Part shown: positions 33,939-42,566 of the stretch, piece after piece
Numbering within the stretch: the stretch's first letter is position 1
How the letters are laid out: each line of letters opens with the position of its first letter
Source of the DNA: an uncultured Spirochaetaceae bacterium
Lineage (GTDB): Bacteria; Spirochaetota; Spirochaetia; Sphaerochaetales; Sphaerochaetaceae
NCBI GenBank assembly: GCA_944389975.1
Contig: CALXOH010000004.1
Span: forward strand, 1-44,303
Length of the DNA: 44,303 nucleotides
Direction: 5' to 3'
Position numbers and translations under genes: made by a program
The notes under the pieces: generated by a model
Told to the model about the DNA's origin: nothing
The model's database searches: none
Seen by the model: only the letters and a program-made list of their open reading frames with translations

Positions 33939-33978
33939 AAAGCACCCGTTGCCAATCTGCTTCCGGGTGCTTTTCTTT
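33939..33978. terminator. Terminator after the liv operon, shared with the convergent BMP operon
   Basis: AAAGCACCCG (33939-33948) pairs with CGGGTGCTTT (33964-33973) around 15 bases, followed by TCTTT on the plus strand. The A-rich foot on the other side lets it work for the minus-strand nucleoside permease gene as well. Confidence 0.85.
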
Positions 33979-33996
33979 AGCGGACGAAACTTTCCG

Positions 33997-34911
33997 TCAG
34001 CTCTCCTTGAGATAAGGAACGCCGAGTTTTGCAGGAACGTTGAAACTCCTCTTGGCTATCGTGAGTGCGATTGTAAGGATGTAAGGAAGTGCGATCACGA
34101 ACTCATTCGGCATGATTGCAATACCGCCGGTGGACTGGAGGTATATCGAAATTGCTTCGGCAAGTCCGAATACGAGGGTGCCGAACACAGCCCCCTTGGG
34201 GTTCCAGTTTCCCAAGAAGCATATTGCAAATGCAATCCATCCCCTTCCCCCGATGATGCCTGTCGTGAACATTCCAAGGTATCCGACTGTGTAGAACGAC
34301 CCGGCAAGCCCTCCGAATGCGCCTGCAACAAGAACAGTGGAGAATCGGATCCTGTTTACGTTTATTCCAGACACGTCGGCCGCTTCGGGGTTCTCCCCCA
34401 CCGACCTTATTGCAAGGCCGAGCGATGTCTTGAAAAGGATTATATAAGAAACAGGAATCACAAGGTATGCAATGTACGTGAGTATGTTCTGCTCGAAAAA
34501 GATTTCGCCGAGAACAGGGATATCCGAAAGGATAGGGATCGGAATCTTTTCAAGCACGCTTATCTGCAAAGGCGTCGTCGGAATACCGAACAGAACGCGC
34601 TGGAAGTATGCGCATATGCCTCCTGCAAGGATGTTCATCGCAGTTCCCACGACGATCTGCTGCTGCCTCAGATAAACGGTGATGAAGGCATAGAGCAAAG
34701 CCATCAGGAAACCCATCAACACGGCAGTCAGTAGTCCGACTACTATGCTTCCAGAGATGAACGTCCCTATAAAGCCTCCCCATGCGCCCATCAGGAAGAT
34801 GCCCTCTATCGCGGTGACCATCATTCCGGTGCGCTCTGCAAACACCTCTGCAATCGAACCCAGAAGAAGCGGAGTACTCATCATAACCGCCCGTGTAAGG
34901 ATACTTATCAT
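33997..34911 (-). CDS. BMP-type nucleoside ABC transporter permease 2 (YufQ/NupQ type)
   Basis: A 304-residue RbsC-like permease with about nine helices. Blocks: TPLLLGSIAEVFAERTGMMVTAIEGIFLMGA (about 13-43), then YVIPVSYIILFKTSLGLAIRSVGENPEAADVSGINVNRIR (coupling region near 170-200). Its ATG overlaps the first permease stop by four bases. Last gene of the operon. Works with its paralogue as the channel for nucleosides delivered by the BMP protein. Confidence 0.92.
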   Translation of the reverse strand: MISILTRAVMMSTPLLLGSIAEVFAERTGMMVTAIEGIFLMGAWGGFIGTFISGSIVVGLLTAVLMGFLMALLYAFITVYLRQQQIVVGTAMNILAGGICAYFQRVLFGIPTTPLQISVLEKIPIPILSDIPVLGEIFFEQNILTYIAYLVIPVSYIILFKTSLGLAIRSVGENPEAADVSGINVNRIRFSTVLVAGAFGGLAGSFYTVGYLGMFTTGIIGGRGWIAFAICFLGNWNPKGAVFGTLVFGLAEAISIYLQSTGGIAIMPNEFVIALPYILTIALTIAKRSFNVPAKLGVPYLKES

Positions 34912-36008
34912 GCTTCCACCTCCCCGCTTTTCAGCATTCTCTTCTCCCTTCTTCTTCCTACGCTTTCACGGATGAAGTAGGAGATGATGACAGACGTCAT
35001 CACTATTCCCTGTATGAGGTCGATTATGCTTGCAGGTATGTTCAGCCCGGGGATCCTGCCCATCGTAGTTCCGATGACATTCAGAAAGCCAAAGAGGATC
35101 GATGAGAATATGATTCCTATCGGATGTCCGTTTGCAAGGATCGCAATTCCGATTCCAAAGGAACCGATGGAGGAATTGAAGTTTTGCAAGAGCATGTGCT
35201 GTACACCGTTTATCTCGGTAAGCCCAGCCATTCCCGCAAGTCCTCCGCTGATTAGAAACGCAACTACGAATATGAGTTTCGAGTTTATGCCGGAGTGTTC
35301 GGATGCATCGCTGTTGCGCCCGACAGCGCGGATTCTGAAGCCCAAGGATGTCTTATACAAAAGAACCCAGATTGCTATTGCAGATAAGATTGCGATAAGC
35401 GTTCCGAGGTGTATCCTAGTTCCGGGAACGATTCCGGGAAGAAAAGCTTCCCTTACGATCGGGTCCGTCTGGATGTACTCCGCCTTCGTCTCCCTGAGTA
35501 CGGTTCTGAGGAGAAAATCCATGACCGCCTGCACGACGTATGTCGACATCATGCTCACAAGGAATTCATTTGCTCCGAACTTCGCTTTCGCTATTCCTAT
35601 AAGCGCTCCCACCAGTGCTCCGGAGAGAAACGATGCGACGAGAACGATGACAATGAGAAGTGCCGTCGGTACCTTCCCCCCGAGTGCAAGGGATATCGAG
35701 ACAGCGGATATGCACCCCGCGTAGAACTGCCCCTGCGCTCCGATATTGAAGAGGTTCGCTTTGTACGTGAATGCAAACGCCAGGGAAGTGAATACCAAAG
35801 GAGTGGCTTTCACCAGGACTTCACCCAAAGTGTACTTGTCGGAGAATATACGTCCGAGGGCTGTAGAGAAGACTGTAATCGGACTTTGCTTTAGGAAAAG
35901 TATCATCATCGCGCTTATCAAAAGGCCTATGATGATAGCTCCGATGTTGAAAAGGAGTGCATCAAGATAACCTCTCTTGACAGAGGAAGGTATTTCACGC
36001 TTTCCCAT
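34908..36008 (-). CDS. BMP-type nucleoside ABC transporter permease 1 (YufP/NupP type)
   Basis: A 366-residue RbsC-like permease. The N-terminal cytoplasmic stretch is followed by several helices; ALGRIFSDKYTLGEVLVKATPLVFTSLAFAF (about 49-79) is typical. The coupling region ILLYKTSLGFRIRAVGRNSDASEHSGINSK lies near 220-250. Overlaps the ATPase stop by 14 bases, indicating coupled translation. Confidence 0.92.
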   Translation of the reverse strand: MGKREIPSSVKRGYLDALLFNIGAIIIGLLISAMMILFLKQSPITVFSTALGRIFSDKYTLGEVLVKATPLVFTSLAFAFTYKANLFNIGAQGQFYAGCISAVSISLALGGKVPTALLIVIVLVASFLSGALVGALIGIAKAKFGANEFLVSMMSTYVVQAVMDFLLRTVLRETKAEYIQTDPIVREAFLPGIVPGTRIHLGTLIAILSAIAIWVLLYKTSLGFRIRAVGRNSDASEHSGINSKLIFVVAFLISGGLAGMAGLTEINGVQHMLLQNFNSSIGSFGIGIAILANGHPIGIIFSSILFGFLNVIGTTMGRIPGLNIPASIIDLIQGIVMTSVIISYFIRESVGRRREKRMLKSGEVEA

Positions 36009-37512
36009 CTTCCACCCCCGCCATCAAGAGGCCGATTCTTCCAGTCGTGAGTTCGCCCCTGTTGTATATTCCCATTATCTTTCCCCTGTACATGACGCAA
36101 ATCCTATCCGAAAGCTCGAAAATCTCCGTTAGTTCGGTGGAAACGACTACGACTGCCTTTCCTTTCCTCTTTTCACCTTTGATCGCCCTGTGGATCCTGT
36201 CCACCGCCCCGATATCGAGTCCCCGGGTAGGCTGGTTGAAGATTATCGCATGCCTTCCTGCATCGATCTCCCTGGCGAGTACCACCTTCTGCTGGTTTCC
36301 CCCCGAGAGGTTGTGTGCTATATCCGAGTGGCCCGTGGCCTTCACTTGATAGTCCCTGATCACTTCATCGGTGTATTCATCGATCCCTTTCTTGTCGATG
36401 AAACCATTCTTCACCCACTTCTCCGAATAACTTGACTTGAGCATCATGTTCTCGGAGAGCGTCATCTCCATCACCATTCCATCCTTGTATCGGTCAACAG
36501 GAACATAACCGATACCTTCCTCGATACGCTTTCTCACGCTCTCGTTCGTGATGTCTTTCCCTTCGAATATGATCTTTCCTCCGTCGAGTTTCATATTCCC
36601 GGATATCGCTTCGCATATCTCGTCCTGGCCGTTTCCGCTTACCCCGGCAATTCCGAATATCTCACCCTTGTGTACCGAGAACGAAACACCGTCAAGGACA
36701 GCTATGCCATCCCTGTTTTTCTTCCTTGCGTCCACGACTTCGATGGATACGGGAAGTTTTGATACATCAATAGGTTCCTCTTCGCTCTCGACTTCAAGCT
36801 CTTCGCCCATCATCATCCGGGCCAATTCCCTCTCGTTCGTCTCACTTTTGAGTACGTTTCCGGTGATGCGTCCGTTACGCATGACTATGATGCGGTCCGC
36901 ACTCTCCATGACTTCCTTCATCTTGTGCGTTATGAACACAACCGAGTTCCCGTCAGCTGCATACGACCTGATGAACGATACAAGGCTCTCAGCCTCCTGA
37001 GGGGTAAGCACTGCAGTGGGTTCATCCATTATCAGAATCCGCGCATCAAGGTAGAGAGCTTTCAATATCTCGACTTTCTGCTGTACACCGACGGCAAGGT
37101 CCCCTACCCTCGCATCCAAGGGAACGGGGAAACCATACTTTTTCGCAAGCATCCCGACCTTCTCCTTCGCCTCTTTTAGATCGAGCCATCCGTGTACGTT
37201 GCCAAGAACTATGTTTTCAGTGACTGTATGTGGGAATACGAGGGAGAAGTGCTGCTGTATCATGGCGATCCCATGCGATATCGCATCCTTTGGGGATTTG
37301 ATCCTGACTTCCTTTCCGTCTATCACAATCCTTCCTTCGTCCATCGAATAGAGACCGTAGAGTATCTTCATTATCGTACTCTTTCCAGCTCCGTTCTCAC
37401 CCAGGAGGGCGACGACTTCCCCTTTTCCTATCTCCAACGAAACGTCATCGTTGGCTATTACTTTGGAAAAACACTTTGTAACGTTATGCAGTTCGACTGC
37501 ATTTTCCGCCAT
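35995..37512 (-). CDS. BMP-type nucleoside ABC transporter ATPase (duplicated, YufO/NupO type)
   Basis: A 505-residue protein with two fused ATPase domains. Domain 1 has Walker A GENGAGKST near 39 and Walker B ILIMDEPTAVL. Domain 2 has an altered Walker A (GVSGNGQDE), signature LSGGNQQKVVLAREI and FNQPTRGLDIG, the RbsA/MglA pattern. The upstream frame reaches 37569, but AAGGAG fits the ATG at 37512 and the extra sequence would run through the hairpin at 37532-37551. Second gene of the nucleoside operon. Confidence 0.93.
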   Translation of the reverse strand: MAENAVELHNVTKCFSKVIANDDVSLEIGKGEVVALLGENGAGKSTIMKILYGLYSMDEGRIVIDGKEVRIKSPKDAISHGIAMIQQHFSLVFPHTVTENIVLGNVHGWLDLKEAKEKVGMLAKKYGFPVPLDARVGDLAVGVQQKVEILKALYLDARILIMDEPTAVLTPQEAESLVSFIRSYAADGNSVVFITHKMKEVMESADRIIVMRNGRITGNVLKSETNERELARMMMGEELEVESEEEPIDVSKLPVSIEVVDARKKNRDGIAVLDGVSFSVHKGEIFGIAGVSGNGQDEICEAISGNMKLDGGKIIFEGKDITNESVRKRIEEGIGYVPVDRYKDGMVMEMTLSENMMLKSSYSEKWVKNGFIDKKGIDEYTDEVIRDYQVKATGHSDIAHNLSGGNQQKVVLAREIDAGRHAIIFNQPTRGLDIGAVDRIHRAIKGEKRKGKAVVVVSTELTEIFELSDRICVMYRGKIMGIYNRGELTTGRIGLLMAGVEDGKA

Positions 37513-37531
37513 AGGCACTCCTTGAAAGAAA

Positions 37532-37551
37532 GAGCTGCCCGAGGGCAGCTC
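37532..37551 (-). promoter_or_regulatory. Stem-loop between the BMP binding-protein and ATPase genes
   Basis: GAGCTGCC and GGCAGCTC form a perfect eight-base stem with a four-base loop, in the 59-base gap after the binding-protein stop. No T-run, so partial attenuation or mRNA protection is likelier than full termination. Confidence 0.6.
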
Positions 37552-37571
37552 CCTACAGGAAGAAATCAAGA

Positions 37572-38582
37572 TCAGAACAGTGCCTTGAGATCCTTTCCCC
37601 CTGCCTTGTACTCATCGATTGCAGCAGATACTGCATCCTTTATCTCCTGGGAGATGTTGTCCGTATAGATCGGAACGAAGATATCTTCGGTGATTCCTAC
37701 TTCATAAAGCTTGCCGCCGGGAAGTTCGCCGTTCACGAACGACTCGATCGCCCATTTGTACATGTTGGCAAACTGGAAATCAACCGATGCGACTACGACC
37801 TCGGGATCGATTGTCGTCTGATCTGATGAGTAGCCTACGAAGTACTTCCCGTTCTCTATCGCAGCGTTGATCGTGCCGAGTCCGAGTTCGTTCGCGTATG
37901 CAAAAAGAACATCAGCTCCGTCGTCGATCATGACTTCGCCCATCTGCTTTCCAAGAGCGATGTTGCTCCAGCTGTTTGCGTATGCGAGGTTGTATTCAGC
38001 ATCAGCAAATCCGCGTTCCTTCGCAATCTCCACAGCCGTCTTTCCATAGACTGCCATGAGGTTCACCATAGCTTGGTTCGCCTCCCCGCCGACCATGCCG
38101 AACTTACCTGTCTGGGTGATGTTTCCTGCGATGATTCCAGCGATGTAACTTGCTTCATACTCCTTCGGGAAGAGAGGAGAAAGGTTGTCCAGTGAAGCAT
38201 TCGTACCGTTTACGATCATGTACCTTGTATCCGGATAGGATGATGCAACGCGTGCAGCAGCTTCATCGAACTGGGAGCCTGCAGCCATTACGATGTCGTA
38301 TCCACGTTCGCCATATTCACGGAATGTCGACTCGAAATCCGCGGGCTGTACATTCTCTACGAACTCCATGTTCGTTCCAAGCTCTGTATTGCAAGTAACT
38401 ACTCCGGCGTAGTTCGATGCATTCCAGCCCTGGTCGTTCACCTGCCCTGGAAGAATCAAGACTATCTTGTAGTCTCCTATCTCTTTCTCACCACTATCGG
38501 CCGCACTTGAATCACTATTTGCCCCAGCAAACAGGAACATGCCCAGAATGAGCACGAGAAAAACCGTAATCAGCTTTTTCAA
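37572..38582 (-). CDS. BMP/PnrA-family nucleoside-binding protein
   Basis: A 336-residue secreted binding protein of the basic membrane protein family, which binds purine nucleosides in Treponema (PnrA) and other bacteria. Signal peptide KKLITVFLVLILGMFLFAGA followed by a Ser/Asp/Glu-rich linker and no lipobox Cys. Then VILPGQVNDQGWNASNYAG, AAGSQFDEAAARVASSYPDTRYMIVNGTN, FGMVGGEANQAMVNLMAVYGKTA and FVGYSSDQTTIDPEVVVASV. It starts with TTG at 38582: GGAGG is eight bases upstream, and no ATG in frame gives a signal peptide. First gene of the nucleoside operon, with a consensus promoter. Confidence 0.92.
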   Translation of the reverse strand: MKKLITVFLVLILGMFLFAGANSDSSAADSGEKEIGDYKIVLILPGQVNDQGWNASNYAGVVTCNTELGTNMEFVENVQPADFESTFREYGERGYDIVMAAGSQFDEAAARVASSYPDTRYMIVNGTNASLDNLSPLFPKEYEASYIAGIIAGNITQTGKFGMVGGEANQAMVNLMAVYGKTAVEIAKERGFADAEYNLAYANSWSNIALGKQMGEVMIDDGADVLFAYANELGLGTINAAIENGKYFVGYSSDQTTIDPEVVVASVDFQFANMYKWAIESFVNGELPGGKLYEVGITEDIFVPIYTDNISQEIKDAVSAAIDEYKAGGKDLKALF

Positions 38583-38615
38583 ATCTTCATCCTCCTTATG
38601 GATAATCGTTATTTA

Positions 38616-38644
38616 ATTATAGATCGCCTCTCTTATACTGTCAA
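38616..38644 (-). promoter_or_regulatory. Consensus sigma-70 promoter of the nucleoside ABC operon
   Basis: On the minus strand TTGACA (38644-38639), exactly 17 bases, then TATAAT (38621-38616). Both boxes match the consensus at every base, about 34 bases before the TTG start. Expression should be strong unless repressed. Confidence 0.88.
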
Positions 38645-38659
38645 AAATTGATCACGAAA

Positions 38660-39322
38660 TCACCAATATATCGGGCTTTCCCCGATCGATTTCAAAAACT
38701 CGTTGCACGCCCTGAAGTGGCCGTTGCCGAAAAACCCGTGCGATGCACTCAGCGGACTCGGATGCGGAGACTCGAGGACAAGGTGGATGCCGGAGTCTAT
38801 CAGATATTTCTTGCTTCTGGCGTAGTTTCCCCAAAGCATGAAGACACGCCTCTTCTTGTCACGCCCCAGCTTTGCAATCGCACCATCCGTGAGAGTTTCC
38901 CAACCCTTTCCCGCGTGGGATGCAGCCCTGTGCTCGACAACAGTAAGCGTGCTGTTGAGTAAAAGCACACCCTGACGGGCCCATCTGGAGAGGTCTGAAG
39001 ACCAATGGTCATCCTTCTCCGTATCCTCTGAAAGGATCTCCTTATGTATGTTTTTAAGCGACGGAGGTTCCTGAACGCCCTCGCGGACAGAAAACGAAAG
39101 CCCCATTGCCTGCCCCTTCTCATGGTACGGGTCCTGGCCCACTATCACGACCTTTGTGTCGGCAAAGCTTGTCAGGTGGAAGCACTGGAAGATCTCATCC
39201 ATCGGGGGAAATACGCTTTTATGCCTGTATTCATCCTTTAAAAACGAACGGAGCGCAAGATAGTATGGCTTGACTTGCTCCGTGTCGAAAAAATCCTGCC
39301 AATCGTTATCGATCCTTATCAT
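38660..39322 (-). CDS. ung: Uracil-DNA glycosylase (family 1)
   Basis: Excises uracil from DNA in base-excision repair. The ~220-residue protein has the water-activating loop VGQDPYH (near residue 62), LSFSVREG, the Leu-rich LLLNSTLTV, and the Leu-intercalation loop HPSPLSA (near 185). An in-frame GTG at 39328 is possible, but AGGTGA suits the ATG at 39322. The upstream phosphatase gene ends at 39329, so the genes are abutted. Third gene of the csd-like/phosphatase/ung group. Confidence 0.95.
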   Translation of the reverse strand: MIRIDNDWQDFFDTEQVKPYYLALRSFLKDEYRHKSVFPPMDEIFQCFHLTSFADTKVVIVGQDPYHEKGQAMGLSFSVREGVQEPPSLKNIHKEILSEDTEKDDHWSSDLSRWARQGVLLLNSTLTVVEHRAASHAGKGWETLTDGAIAKLGRDKKRRVFMLWGNYARSKKYLIDSGIHLVLESPHPSPLSASHGFFGNGHFRACNEFLKSIGESPIYW

Positions 39323-39328
39323 CTTCAC

Positions 39329-40066
39329 TCACCTGTTGCTTTGAACATACTCCAACGTATCCATATCCATCAGCGTCAGCCTCTCATCGTGCCCCGCTCC
39401 GGTATCAAGTGCCACCAAGTGGTACTCCTCGCTTATGAATGGAACGGCAGTGGGGATCGGAGTGTGCCCTACGAATATCCTCTTTCCAGTATCCAACGGG
39501 GGAACGACCGAATACGTTCCTTTCCTGAACGACGGGTCTGTCTTGGAGTACGCTGATAGGAAATATGAACGATCCACCAAAGGTGTAATATCCGGGTATA
39601 TCCCGTTTTTATCATACACTTCGGGCCTGACGACCTTTGAATAGAGCCTCATGTCAGCCTCATTCCTCCCCTCGGGAGGACCAGAGTGCACCACTATGTA
39701 TTTCTCCTCGAACAGAGCGATCGGAAGGCGCTTCAAAAAGAGCGCGATCTTCCTTTTCTCCTTCTTTTTCGTCTTGTCGAATTCCTTCTCTGTCTTCTTC
39801 CCGTCGTACTCGTCAAGCCACTCATCGTCGGCCGTTTCCGAATAAAGCCAGGACTCGAGGAATATGTCGTGGTTCCCTATCACCCCCTTGAAATGAGGAA
39901 GGGAAGAGAGGTAACGGAGGACCGAGAGGGAGGACTCTCCCCTGTCTATGTAGTCACCGACGGCGTAAAGCGTATCCTCTTCCGGATTGAAATCCATCTT
40001 GCCAAGGACATCGGAAAGCGCTTTGATCCGTCCGTGAACATCTCCCAATATCAGATTTCGTCCCAT
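39329..40066 (-). CDS. Calcineurin-like metallophosphatase (PPP/ApaH-like)
   Basis: A 245-residue phosphoesterase. The bimetal motifs are all present: GDVHGR (near 8-13), GDYIDRG (near 37-43), GNHD (near 65-68), VVHSGPPEG and VGHTPIP. It resembles bacterial PPP protein phosphatases and diadenosine tetraphosphatases; the substrate could be phosphoproteins or Ap4A. There is an unusual charged Lys/Glu-rich insert near 85-110 (EKEFDKTKKKEKRK). The frame opens at a TTG at 40087, but the ATG at 40066 begins right at the first motif strand. Neither start has a good Shine-Dalgarno sequence. Thirty bases after the csd-like gene. Confidence 0.88.
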   Translation of the reverse strand: MGRNLILGDVHGRIKALSDVLGKMDFNPEEDTLYAVGDYIDRGESSLSVLRYLSSLPHFKGVIGNHDIFLESWLYSETADDEWLDEYDGKKTEKEFDKTKKKEKRKIALFLKRLPIALFEEKYIVVHSGPPEGRNEADMRLYSKVVRPEVYDKNGIYPDITPLVDRSYFLSAYSKTDPSFRKGTYSVVPPLDTGKRIFVGHTPIPTAVPFISEEYHLVALDTGAGHDERLTLMDMDTLEYVQSNR

Positions 40067-40096
40067 ACTAGGTGTATGAAAACACAAGAGAGGGAA

Positions 40097-41239
40097 TCAC
40101 ATCAACGCCTCTTTCAATAGTTCAATCGTGTAATCTATCTCATCCGGCGTGGTATACGGCCCCGGGGAGAACCTCAAGGTACCTTTCGGGAATGTTCCGA
40201 GCGCTTTGTGCGCAGAAGGCGCACAGTGCAATCCGACCCTCGTCTCTATCCCTCCTTTCTCGTACAGAAAGTATGCAACGTCCGCTTCGTCTTTCCCTTC
40301 CGTCGTCACAGAGAGTATATGAACGCGTTTTTCATCCAGGAGAGGGCCTACGATCGACACCCCGTCGATGCTTTCAATGCCCGTATATAAGCGCTCGAAG
40401 GCACCCTTCTCCATCTCCAGTAGTTCATCCTTGTGCTTTAGCGAGAACGACACAGAGTGGGCAAGTCCAACTAGACCAGGCGTGTTCTCAGTCCCCGCAG
40501 AAAGCCTGTCGGGAAGGAGTGTGGGAACGCTCTCAAGATCACTCTGGCTGCCGCTTCCTCCGCTGACCAAGGGATCGATCGAGTATGCAATATCCTCCCT
40601 GAGGAGAAAACCGCCGGTTCCTTCAGGCCCCAGAAGCCCCTTGTGTCCGGTGAACGCAAGAGCAGAAACGGATAGATCATTGAAGTCGATATCGACGTAC
40701 GGAGTTGCCTGGGATGTGTCCAGGATAAATAGTAAGGAGTGCTTACGGGAGAACTCCGAAAGCTCTTCCAGCGGCCAAATTGCACCCGACACGTTACCTG
40801 CGACATTGATTATTACAGCTTTTGTATTCCTTCTTAACAAAGTCTCGAGGGATGAGTAATCGGGAAAGCCTTTCCCGTCGGAGGGGATCTTCGAATACTC
40901 AAGCCCTATCTGGCTTAGCGGGCGCATTACTGCGTTGTGCTCCTGACTGGAGATGATGACGTGGTCGCCGGCTTTCAAAAGCCCTTTCAATATGAAATTC
41001 AGTGCATGGGTTGCATTCAGCGTGAAACCTATGCACTCCGGATGATCGTAGTTGTAAAGGTTTGCGATATCGCACCTCAGTGCGTCCAGCAGGGAAAAGT
41101 AATCCTCCTCCTTGCCGCTTGTGGTCCTGAACGGGTTTACGTCGTCTTTCTCCAGGAAGCAATGGATGGCTTCAGCCATCCCCTCTGCCTTTGGAAAGGA
41201 TGTGGATGCGTTATCAAGGTATATCCGTTGGTTTGCCAT
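40097..41239 (-). CDS. Cysteine desulfurase-like PLP enzyme of the selenium-associated class V aminotransferase family
   Basis: A 380-residue fold-type I enzyme. YLDNASTSFPKAEG at the N-terminus, the EHNAV block near 101, the PLP lysine Lys200 in FTGHKGLLGPEG, and the active-site Cys339 in RVGLHCAPSAHKALGT. That Cys block is typical of the desulfurase family (TIGR01977-like) found beside orphan selD genes. Likely releases S or Se from (seleno)cysteine for the divergent selenium operon. The frame opens at 41320, but the ATG at 41239 starts the conserved MANQRIYLDN. Head of a minus-strand group with the phosphatase and ung genes; 53 bases separate it from the divergent yedE-like gene, so both may share a control region. 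Confidence 0.88.
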   Translation of the reverse strand: MANQRIYLDNASTSFPKAEGMAEAIHCFLEKDDVNPFRTTSGKEEDYFSLLDALRCDIANLYNYDHPECIGFTLNATHALNFILKGLLKAGDHVIISSQEHNAVMRPLSQIGLEYSKIPSDGKGFPDYSSLETLLRRNTKAVIINVAGNVSGAIWPLEELSEFSRKHSLLFILDTSQATPYVDIDFNDLSVSALAFTGHKGLLGPEGTGGFLLREDIAYSIDPLVSGGSGSQSDLESVPTLLPDRLSAGTENTPGLVGLAHSVSFSLKHKDELLEMEKGAFERLYTGIESIDGVSIVGPLLDEKRVHILSVTTEGKDEADVAYFLYEKGGIETRVGLHCAPSAHKALGTFPKGTLRFSPGPYTTPDEIDYTIELLKEALM

Positions 41240-41292
41240 AATTTGGATTTTCGTCCATTGCAGATAGAAAAACAAGATGGTAGGATTTTGCC

Positions 41293-42363
41293 ATGACATT
41301 TGGAAAAAGTGAAAGAACAAGGCTTGCTCTCACCGGTGCTTTGATCGGAGTGCTTGCAGTAATCCTCGTAGTATCCGGAAACCCAAGGAACATGGGGTTT
41401 TGCATCGCATGTTTTGTAAGGGATATCGCAGGAGGACTGCACCTCCACACCGCCCCGATAGTAGAGTACATAAGACCCGAGATAATCGGCATCGTATTCG
41501 GATCGTTTGCGATAAGCATCATAAAAGGGGATTTCAAGCCCAAGTCGGGATCATCCCCCCTCCTACGCTTTTTGATAGGTGCGTTGGTAATGATCGGTGC
41601 ACTGGTATTCCTGGGATGCCCGCTGAGGATGGTACTGCGCCTTGCCGGCGGGGATTTGAACGGCATTCCAGCACTTTTGGGATTCATTTCGGGGATTGCG
41701 GCAGGCTGTTATTTCCTTTCAAAGGGTTTCACCCTCGGAAGGAACAAGAACCAGAGCGCACTGGAGGGCGCGGCATTTCCACTTCTAAACGTATTTTTGT
41801 TCGTTCTCTTCATCGCGTTTCCCGCGCTTTTTCTATTCTCTGAGTCCGGGCCCGGCTCGATGCACGCACCTGTTGCTCTCTCGCTTCTTGCAGGCCTTTT
41901 GGTAGGCGCATTCGCCGAACGCACGAGGCTGTGCATGGCAGGAGGAATAAGGGACATCATACTTTTAAGGGATTTCACCCTCATCACCGGATTTGCAGCG
42001 ATCTTCATTGCCGCCTTGATCGGCAACCTGATCACAGGAAACTTCAACCTCGGCTTTTCAAATCAACCCGTATCGCACGAAGCACACATCTGGTCGTTCC
42101 TGGGAATGGCTGTCGTTGGGCTTGGCTCGGTAATGCTCGGGGGGTGTCCGCTGAGGCAGCTTGTGCTGGCCGGGGAAGGGAATGCAGATAGCGCATCGGC
42201 ATCCCTTGGAATGCTTGTCGGGGCGGCGTTTGCACATAACTTCTCACTTGCATCAAGTGCGAACGTGGGACCGGGGACCAACGGAAAGGTATTCACGGTC
42301 TTCTCCTTGGTCATTCTGATCGCAATTGCAGCAATCATCACGAAAAAGGAGAGTGGAAAATGA
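41293..42363 (+). CDS. yedE: YedE-family putative selenium transporter
   Basis: A 356-residue membrane protein of the YeeE/YedE family with two homologous halves. Conserved thiol motifs are GFCIACFVRDI and FLGCPLRMVLRLAGGDLNG in half one, and RTRLCMAGGIRDI and LGGCPLRQLVLAGEGN in half two. YeeE relatives import thiosulfate; the YedE subgroup is tied to selenium-trait genes by context. First gene of yedE-tusA/yedF-DUF3343-selD, overlapping the next gene by ATGA. The function as selenium importer is inference from family and neighbourhood. Confidence 0.9.
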   Translation: MTFGKSERTRLALTGALIGVLAVILVVSGNPRNMGFCIACFVRDIAGGLHLHTAPIVEYIRPEIIGIVFGSFAISIIKGDFKPKSGSSPLLRFLIGALVMIGALVFLGCPLRMVLRLAGGDLNGIPALLGFISGIAAGCYFLSKGFTLGRNKNQSALEGAAFPLLNVFLFVLFIAFPALFLFSESGPGSMHAPVALSLLAGLLVGAFAERTRLCMAGGIRDIILLRDFTLITGFAAIFIAALIGNLITGNFNLGFSNQPVSHEAHIWSFLGMAVVGLGSVMLGGCPLRQLVLAGEGNADSASASLGMLVGAAFAHNFSLASSANVGPGTNGKVFTVFSLVILIAIAAIITKKESGK

Positions 42364-42566
42364 AAGAAGTCGATGCACGGGGTCTGAATTGCCCGGAACC
42401 GATAATGATGGCAAAAAGAGCGCTCATACAGAGTCCAGAGGGAATCGACATCACTGTCGATGACAGGGCTGCATTGGAGAACGTAACGCGATTTGCAAAG
42501 AGCAAGGGATACTCTGTCGAGAAAAAGGAAAGCGGAAGGGAATGGAGACTGGTAATCAGAAAGTGA
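42360..42566 (+). CDS. TusA/YedF-like sulfur/selenium carrier, short form
   Basis: A 68-residue SirA/TusA-fold protein with the carrier motif DARGLNCPEPIMMAKRAL (Cys near residue 11). It resembles the N-terminal domain of YedF, a selenium-trait protein of about 200 residues, but the DsrE-like C-terminal domain is absent. It could pass persulfide or perselenide from the desulfurase to SelD. Overlaps yedE by ATGA and the DUF3343 gene by TGATG. Confidence 0.9.
   Translation: MKEVDARGLNCPEPIMMAKRALIQSPEGIDITVDDRAALENVTRFAKSKGYSVEKKESGREWRLVIRK

Noticed and set aside
38579-38590. Miniature ATG-AAG-ATT-TGA leader frame as a separate gene
   Set aside because: The GGAGG touches the ATG with no spacing, so initiation there should be poor. 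It is kept only as part of the TTG-start observation.
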